Part shown: positions 7,396-11,182 of the stretch, one piece after another | Numbering within the stretch: position 1 is the first letter of the stretch | Layout of the letters: every line of letters begins with the position of its first letter | Origin: Geothermobacter sp964501815 | GTDB taxonomy: Bacteria; Desulfobacterota; Desulfuromonadia; Desulfuromonadales; Geothermobacteraceae | NCBI GenBank assembly: GCA_964501815.1 | Contig: CAZCUR010000078.1 | Span: 1 to 11,182, forward strand | DNA length: 11,182 nt | Direction: 5' to 3' | Notes under the pieces: generated by a model | What the model saw: only the letters and a program-made list of their open reading frames with translations | Told to the model about the DNA's origin: nothing | Database searches by the model: none | Program-made: the position numbers and the translations under genes

Positions 7396-8421
7396 ATGAG
7401 CGAATCAAGGCAGACGCGCAAAATCAAACTTAAGGTTCCGCCCGCCGTGGCCCGGGTGGTGGCGCCGTCCGCGCCACGCGAGGTAAAGCTGTCCGCCGCC
7501 AAAGGCGCTGTTCCCCTCAAGGGGACGGACCTGGTTTTGGCCCTGTTTCTTCTGGCGTATGGCAAGGACGAGGAACTGAAGCGGCTGGCGCGCGCCACAA
7601 TGACGGAGCTGCCCGGCAATATTCTCGAGCCGGTGGTGGCCCGGGACGATGTGCATCCGCAGCTGCTTGATTTCATCGCCCGGTTTCGACTGAATGACCT
7701 GGCGCTGATGGAACGGGTGCTGATTCATCCGAACATCGGCGATGAGACCCTGCTCTACGTCGCCCGCCGGGGGAGCAATACGGTGGTCTCTCTCATTGCC
7801 AACAACAGCGAGCGGCTGATCGGCTGTCCGGACCTGGTTGACGCCATCTTTGCCAATCCCGATGTCGACAAGGCGGTCAAATACCGCCTCGGCTGGGTCG
7901 ACCCGGAGGAACAGAAGGCCAGGCAGAGCCAGCTTCCGGCGAGCGAGCCCGCCGACGACGATGAGGCCGCCGAGGAGGGGGAGATCGAGGAGCTGGAGGA
8001 GGAACACAAGTCCAAATACCAGCTCATGCTCACCTTCGGTGTCTCTGATAAAATCAAAATGGCCCTGACCGGCGACAAGGAATGGCGCAGCCTGCTGGTC
8101 AAGGATCCCAACAAGCTGGTCTGCTCGGCGGTGCTGAAAAATCCGCGCATCACCGAAGGGGAGGTGCTGGCCATCGCCCGCAATCGCAGCGCCAACGACG
8201 AGCTGATTCGTCTGATTACGCTCAATCGCGAGTGGGTCAAAAATTACGAGATTCGCAAGGCGCTGGTCATGCATCCGCGCACGCCGCTTCCCAAGGCTCT
8301 GCGCTACATGGCGTCTTTGACCGAAAAGGAACTCAAGGAACTGTCCAAAAGCCGCAACGTGTCCCAGGTAATTGTCAACAACGCACGGCGGATGCTGATG
8401 CAAATGGAAAAGAGGCGCTGA
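7396..8421 (+). CDS. Alpha-helical repeat protein of unknown function
   Basis: I cannot assign a function. The 341-residue product has no signal peptide or membrane helix and is probably cytoplasmic. After a basic, Pro-containing N-terminus (1-40), residues about 43-170 form short amphipathic helices punctuated by HPN, NN and NP turns (for example LIHPNIGDETLLYVARR and IFANPDV), resembling HEAT-like or leucine-rich-repeat-variant solenoids. A highly acidic segment (about 180-203, many Asp and Glu) separates this from a second helical block (about 205-335) with KDPNK, LKNPRITEGEVLAIARN, MHPRTPLPKAL and a basic C-terminus. I have an impression of similar uncharacterised proteins in Geobacter relatives but could not check it. 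The start at 7396 has only a weak GAAAG upstream, so translation may be coupled to the SPOR gene. Confidence 0.75.
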   Translation: MSESRQTRKIKLKVPPAVARVVAPSAPREVKLSAAKGAVPLKGTDLVLALFLLAYGKDEELKRLARATMTELPGNILEPVVARDDVHPQLLDFIARFRLNDLALMERVLIHPNIGDETLLYVARRGSNTVVSLIANNSERLIGCPDLVDAIFANPDVDKAVKYRLGWVDPEEQKARQSQLPASEPADDDEAAEEGEIEELEEEHKSKYQLMLTFGVSDKIKMALTGDKEWRSLLVKDPNKLVCSAVLKNPRITEGEVLAIARNRSANDELIRLITLNREWVKNYEIRKALVMHPRTPLPKALRYMASLTEKELKELSKSRNVSQVIVNNARRMLMQMEKRR

Positions 8422-8422
8422 C

Positions 8423-8929
8423 ATGACCCAACAGCAGATGGCGTTTCGTATCGGGGTGCTGACCCTTTCGGACAAAGGCTCGCGCGGCGAACGGGTCGAT
8501 GAGAGCGGCCCCTTGCTGGTCGGCATGTGTGCCGGACTGGGCCGGGTGGAAAAGACGGCCGTGATTCCCGATGACCGGAAAACCATTGTCGCCACCCTGA
8601 AAGCCTGGGCCGATGAGGATGGTCTCGATCTGATTCTCACCACCGGGGGCACCGGCCTGACTCCGCGGGACGTCACCCCGGAAGCGACTCTTGCTGTGGT
8701 CGAGCGCCTGGTGCCCGGCATGGCCGAGGCCATGCGCATGGCCAGTCTGCAAAAAACGCCCCATGCCATGCTTTCCCGGGGGGTGGCGGGAATACGCGGT
8801 GCGACCCTGATCGTCAACCTGCCCGGCAGTCCGAAAGCGGCGCGGGAAAATTTCGAGGTGCTGCTGCCGGCCTTGCCGCACGCCCTTGGCAAACTCAAGG
8901 GGGACCCGAGCGACTGCGCGACGGCCTGA
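8423..8929 (+). CDS. mog: MogA/MoaB-family molybdopterin adenylyltransferase
   Basis: Enzymes of this family adenylylate molybdopterin to MPT-AMP before metal insertion in molybdenum or tungsten cofactor synthesis. The 168-residue product shows VLTLSDKGSRGER near the N-terminus, IPDD (48-51), the signature TTGGTGLTPRDVTPEAT (73-89) with Asp83 in the position of a catalytic Asp, SRGVAGIRG (118-126) and NLPGSPKA (132-139). These residues support an active enzyme. MogA and MoaB are hard to separate by eye; the length is closer to E. coli MoaB than to MogA, so the symbol is tentative. The ATG at 8423 comes 1 nt after the preceding stop, with AGAGG at 8411-8415. No other moa, moe or mob gene is nearby, so its place between a helical-repeat protein and a response regulator is unexplained. 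Confidence 0.9.
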   Translation: MTQQQMAFRIGVLTLSDKGSRGERVDESGPLLVGMCAGLGRVEKTAVIPDDRKTIVATLKAWADEDGLDLILTTGGTGLTPRDVTPEATLAVVERLVPGMAEAMRMASLQKTPHAMLSRGVAGIRGATLIVNLPGSPKAARENFEVLLPALPHALGKLKGDPSDCATA

Positions 8930-8946
8930 ATTTCGGGGGGATGCGG

Positions 8947-9669
8947 ATGAGCAAACCGAACAAGAAAGTTCTTCTGGTCGATGATGTGGAACTCTTCGTC
9001 GAACTGGAGAAGACCTTTTTCCACCGTTCCAACGTCACCCTGCTGGTCGCGCGCAATGGCAAAGAAGCGCTGGACCTTGCCCGCCGGGAGCGCCCTGACC
9101 TGATATTCATGGACCTTTTTATGCCCGAGATGGACGGTGATGTCGCCTGCGCACGCATCAAGGACGATCCCGATCTGGCCCACATTCCGGTGGTCATGGT
9201 GACCCACGGAGGCCGGGAGGCCGACCTGCAGCGCTGCCGGGACTCCGGGTGTGATGATGTTCTGCTCAAGCCGGTCAACCGCCACAAGTTTGTGGCCGCG
9301 GCCCGGCGTTTCATCGGGCTGGAAGACCGCATGGCTCCGCGCGTCGAGGCGCGGATCCAGGTGCGTTACGCCGCAGACGGTCAGGAACTGACCGACTACA
9401 GTCTCAATATGAGTACCGGCGGCCTGTTTCTGGAAACCGAGGCCCCCCTGCCGGTGGAAACAGAGCTGCAGCTTGTTTTTCCTCTTCCCGACCGCGCCGA
9501 ACCGGTGCGGACCCGGGCCCGTGTCGCCTGGGTCAACGAACCGGACAACCGTATCAAGCCCGGCCTGCCGCCAGGCATGGGCCTGCAGTTTCTCGATCTG
9601 TCCCTCGATGACCTTCAGGATGTCCGCGCCTTTGTGCGGGACCATCTCGACCGCCGCCTGCCGTCCTAG
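8947..9669 (+). CDS. Response regulator with receiver and PilZ domains
   Basis: This 240-residue cytoplasmic regulator joins a phosphorylation switch to a likely cyclic-di-GMP sensor. The receiver domain (about 6-125) has Asp12-Asp13, phosphoacceptor Asp56 in FMDLFMPEMDG, Thr86 and Lys108 in LLKPV. The PilZ domain (about 130-235) has RVEAR (132-136) and NMSTGG (154-159), matching the RxxxR and [D/N]xSxxG c-di-GMP-binding motifs. There is no DNA-binding output domain, so it probably acts by protein contact, for example on motility, adhesion or exopolysaccharide. The ATG at 8947 is preferred because GGGGGG (8935-8940) ends 6 nt upstream, while the in-frame ATG at 8941 directly abuts that sequence. 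It follows mog by 17 nt. No histidine kinase or diguanylate cyclase is in the window. Confidence 0.9.
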   Translation: MSKPNKKVLLVDDVELFVELEKTFFHRSNVTLLVARNGKEALDLARRERPDLIFMDLFMPEMDGDVACARIKDDPDLAHIPVVMVTHGGREADLQRCRDSGCDDVLLKPVNRHKFVAAARRFIGLEDRMAPRVEARIQVRYAADGQELTDYSLNMSTGGLFLETEAPLPVETELQLVFPLPDRAEPVRTRARVAWVNEPDNRIKPGLPPGMGLQFLDLSLDDLQDVRAFVRDHLDRRLPS

Positions 9670-9701
9670 GCCGCAAACTTTCTTCGCTGTTTTTCATTTT
9701 T

Positions 9702-9715
9702 TTGACCCAAGTCAA
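9702..9715. promoter_or_regulatory. CRP/FNR-type palindromic binding site
   Basis: TTGAC (9702-9706), CCAA, then GTCAA (9711-9715) is a perfect 5-4-5 dyad with the same architecture as the FNR site TTGAT-N4-ATCAA and related sites of FNR-superfamily redox or nitric-oxide regulators. Its centre (9708.5) lies 41.5 bp upstream of the start predicted from the -10 box at 9738-9743, the spacing of a class II activator site. The cognate regulator is not in the window. Confidence 0.6.
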
Positions 9716-9734
9716 TTGCACCCTTCTAAGCCTC

Positions 9735-9743
9735 TGTTAATTT
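9735..9743 (+). promoter_or_regulatory. Candidate activator-dependent -10 element of the octaheme cytochrome gene
   Basis: TG (9735-9736), one base, then TAATTT (9738-9743) forms an extended but imperfect -10 box (3 of 6 consensus bases in the hexamer). The predicted start is near 9750, giving a leader of about 80 nt. TTGCAC at 9716-9721 is the only -35-like sequence and is spaced at 16 nt. The weak core promoter in an AT-rich patch (about 9683-9750) agrees with a need for an activator at the adjacent palindrome. Confidence 0.4.
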
Positions 9744-9830
9744 TGTTTCTGCATGCTCCGGTTGAGCCTGTATTTTCATGTTGCAGGCAGTATCCGGACA
9801 ACCATCAACCACGAACAGGGAGGAAAGAGG

Positions 9831-11174
9831 ATGAAGAAGGGATTGTGCCTGACGCTGGTTTTGGCGGCATCGCTGTTCCTTGCCGGTACGGTCGCGGCCA
9901 AACAGCAGGCGAGGATTTCCAAACAGACCGCTGAGTGTCTTGACTGTCACCAAAGCGGTACCGCAGGCATTGTCAGCCAGTGGGAAGACAGTGCGCACTG
10001 GAACGCCGGGGTCGGCTGTTACGAGTGCCACAAGGCCGACAAGAAGGACGTTGACGCCATGGAGCACAACGGCTTCACCATCGCCGTTATTGTCTCTCCG
10101 CGCGACTGTGGCACCTGCCATCCCAAAGAAACCGCCGAGCAGGAGGCCAGTCATCACGCCAAGGCCGGTGACATCCTGAACACCAAGGATGGATTGCTCG
10201 GCCAGACCATCGGCGGCGAACCGGCGGTGGCGGTCGGCTGCCGGCAGTGCCACGGCAGTCTCGTCAAGGTGACCAAAAACGGCCAGCTCGACCCGGCCAC
10301 CTGGCCCAATACCGGTATCGGACGCGTGAATCCCGACGGTTCCAAGGGGACCTGCTCGGCCTGCCATACCCGGCATCGTTTCAGCAAGGAACAGGCCCGT
10401 CAGCCTGAGACCTGCGGCAAGTGCCACCTTGGTCCCGACCATCCGCAGAAAGAAGTCTACGAGGAGTCGAAACACGGCATTCTCTACCGCGCCTTCAAGG
10501 ATGAGCTGAACATGGACCGTCCCAAGTGGGTTGCCGGTGAGGACTACTACGATGCGCCCACCTGCGCCACCTGCCACATGAGCGCCACCCCGAATCAGGA
10601 CGTCACCCATGATGTCGGTACCCGTCTGTCCTGGAATCTGCGCGCCCCCATTTCCAAGCGCACCAAGGACTGGGAAAAGAAACAGGCCGACATGAAGGAT
10701 GTCTGCTCCGCCTGTCACGGCTCCCCCTTCGTCGAAGGTTTCTACAAGCAGCTGGACGAGTTCGTCGGCCTGTACAATGACAAGTTCGCCATTCCGGCCA
10801 AGGAAATCCGCGAGCTGCTCATGAACGAAGGCGTCATCAGCAAGGGGAACTTCGACGACAAGATCGACTGGATCTACTGGGAGCTCTGGCATCATGAAGG
10901 CCGCCGCGCCCGCCACGGCGCTTCCATGAGCGGACCGGACTACGCCTGGTGGCATGGTATCTACGATGTCGCCAAGGCGTTCTACACCCACCTGCTGCCC
11001 GAGGCGAAAGAGGCCTGCGAAAAAGCCGGCAAGCCCGAGGTGTACGAAAAGATAATCGCCAAATACATCAACGGCCGGCCCGAGCACGAGTGGTACACCA
11101 AGGGGTTCGACCCCAAGCGGGTTGAGCAGATCAAGAAGTACTACAAGGATCGCTACAACCAGGACGTCAAGTAG
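9831..11174 (+). CDS. Octaheme cytochrome c of the hydroxylamine oxidoreductase (HAO) family
   Basis: The 447-residue product has a Sec signal peptide (residues 1 to about 23, likely cleaved after VAA) and should be a soluble periplasmic cytochrome. Eight CxxCH heme sites start at Cys36, 63, 93, 137, 175, 195, 245 and 292. There is no CxxCK, which argues against NrfA or octaheme nitrite reductase (ONR). THDVGTRLSWNLR (259-271) follows heme 7, and HGASMSGPDYAWWHG (362-376) lies in the helical C-terminal domain; both fit HAO-type proteins. By family order, heme 4 (137-141) would be catalytic. HAO oxidises hydroxylamine in nitrifiers, whereas relatives in non-nitrifiers are thought to reduce nitrite or hydroxylamine, which suits this context better. 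Whether the heme-cross-linking Tyr is present needs an alignment. The ATG at 9831 follows GGGAGG (9818-9823), 7 nt away; the reading frame extends to 9753 without support. Confidence 0.88.
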   Translation: MKKGLCLTLVLAASLFLAGTVAAKQQARISKQTAECLDCHQSGTAGIVSQWEDSAHWNAGVGCYECHKADKKDVDAMEHNGFTIAVIVSPRDCGTCHPKETAEQEASHHAKAGDILNTKDGLLGQTIGGEPAVAVGCRQCHGSLVKVTKNGQLDPATWPNTGIGRVNPDGSKGTCSACHTRHRFSKEQARQPETCGKCHLGPDHPQKEVYEESKHGILYRAFKDELNMDRPKWVAGEDYYDAPTCATCHMSATPNQDVTHDVGTRLSWNLRAPISKRTKDWEKKQADMKDVCSACHGSPFVEGFYKQLDEFVGLYNDKFAIPAKEIRELLMNEGVISKGNFDDKIDWIYWELWHHEGRRARHGASMSGPDYAWWHGIYDVAKAFYTHLLPEAKEACEKAGKPEVYEKIIAKYINGRPEHEWYTKGFDPKRVEQIKKYYKDRYNQDVK

Positions 11175-11176
11175 GC

Positions 11177-11182
11177 AGAGGA
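11177..11182 (+). promoter_or_regulatory. Shine-Dalgarno-like sequence at the window edge
   Basis: AGAGGA lies 3 nt after the cytochrome stop codon and runs to the end of the window. It could be the ribosome-binding site of a co-transcribed gene just outside. Its electron-transfer partner, such as a NapC/NrfH-type quinol dehydrogenase, would be a natural candidate, but nothing of such a gene is visible. Confidence 0.3.

Noticed and set aside
7405..9645. A 746-codon open frame on the minus strand running across three plus-strand genes.
   Set aside because: It is striking in length, but it overlaps three genes with clear start sites or family motifs, shows no domain, and is explained by GC-biased codons on the opposite strand.
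9690..9703. The T-rich run after the receiver-PilZ gene as an intrinsic terminator.
   Set aside because: No complementary stem was found immediately upstream; the run is better seen as part of the AT-rich promoter region of the cytochrome gene.
9726..11087. A 453-codon minus-strand open frame opposite the octaheme cytochrome gene.
   Set aside because: The eight CxxCH motifs and signal peptide fix the plus strand as coding; the antisense product is low-complexity and has no motif.

Overview
The window is GC-rich, densely packed bacterial chromosome. Its gene content fits a Gram-negative, respiratory, Desulfuromonadales/Geobacter-like bacterium (formerly Deltaproteobacteria): an OmpA-type outer-membrane lipoprotein, a birA-coaX pair, an EF-G paralogue, a response regulator fused to a PilZ domain, and a secreted octaheme cytochrome c of the hydroxylamine oxidoreductase (HAO) family. 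The taxonomic call is inferred from gene families and synteny, not from an rRNA. No mobile element, CRISPR array, tRNA or rRNA was seen, and no gene-free stretch exceeds 200 bases.

Layout. (1) Positions 21-923, minus strand: a coiled-coil OmpA/MotB-domain lipoprotein, transcribed divergently from the rest. (2) 924-1120: a divergent promoter region in which a perfect 12-bp inverted repeat sits midway between two plausible -35 elements. (3) 1121-3766: a cofactor operon of nadC (NAD), birA (biotinylation) and coaX (CoA). (4) 3769-6019: an EF-G paralogue with its own promoter, a structured leader and a strong intrinsic terminator. (5) 6067-9669: a tightly spaced four-gene unit encoding a membrane-anchored tandem-SPOR protein, an alpha-helical repeat protein of unknown function, a MogA/MoaB-type molybdopterin enzyme and a receiver-PilZ regulator. 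(6) 9670-9830: an AT-rich regulatory region with a CRP/FNR-type palindrome at class II spacing from a candidate -10 box. (7) 9831-11174: the octaheme HAO-family cytochrome, followed by a Shine-Dalgarno-like sequence at the window edge that suggests the operon continues.

How they fit together. Blocks 3 and 4 are housekeeping. Block 5 looks like an envelope/signalling operon whose members are individually recognisable, or partly so, but whose joint role is not. Block 7 is most plausibly a periplasmic nitrogen-oxide enzyme (hydroxylamine or nitrite chemistry) under anaerobic or nitrosative control. I found no clear evidence of a wholly new system. The points most worth following up are the symmetric inverted repeat, the FNR-type site before the cytochrome, and the SPOR/helical-repeat/PilZ operon.
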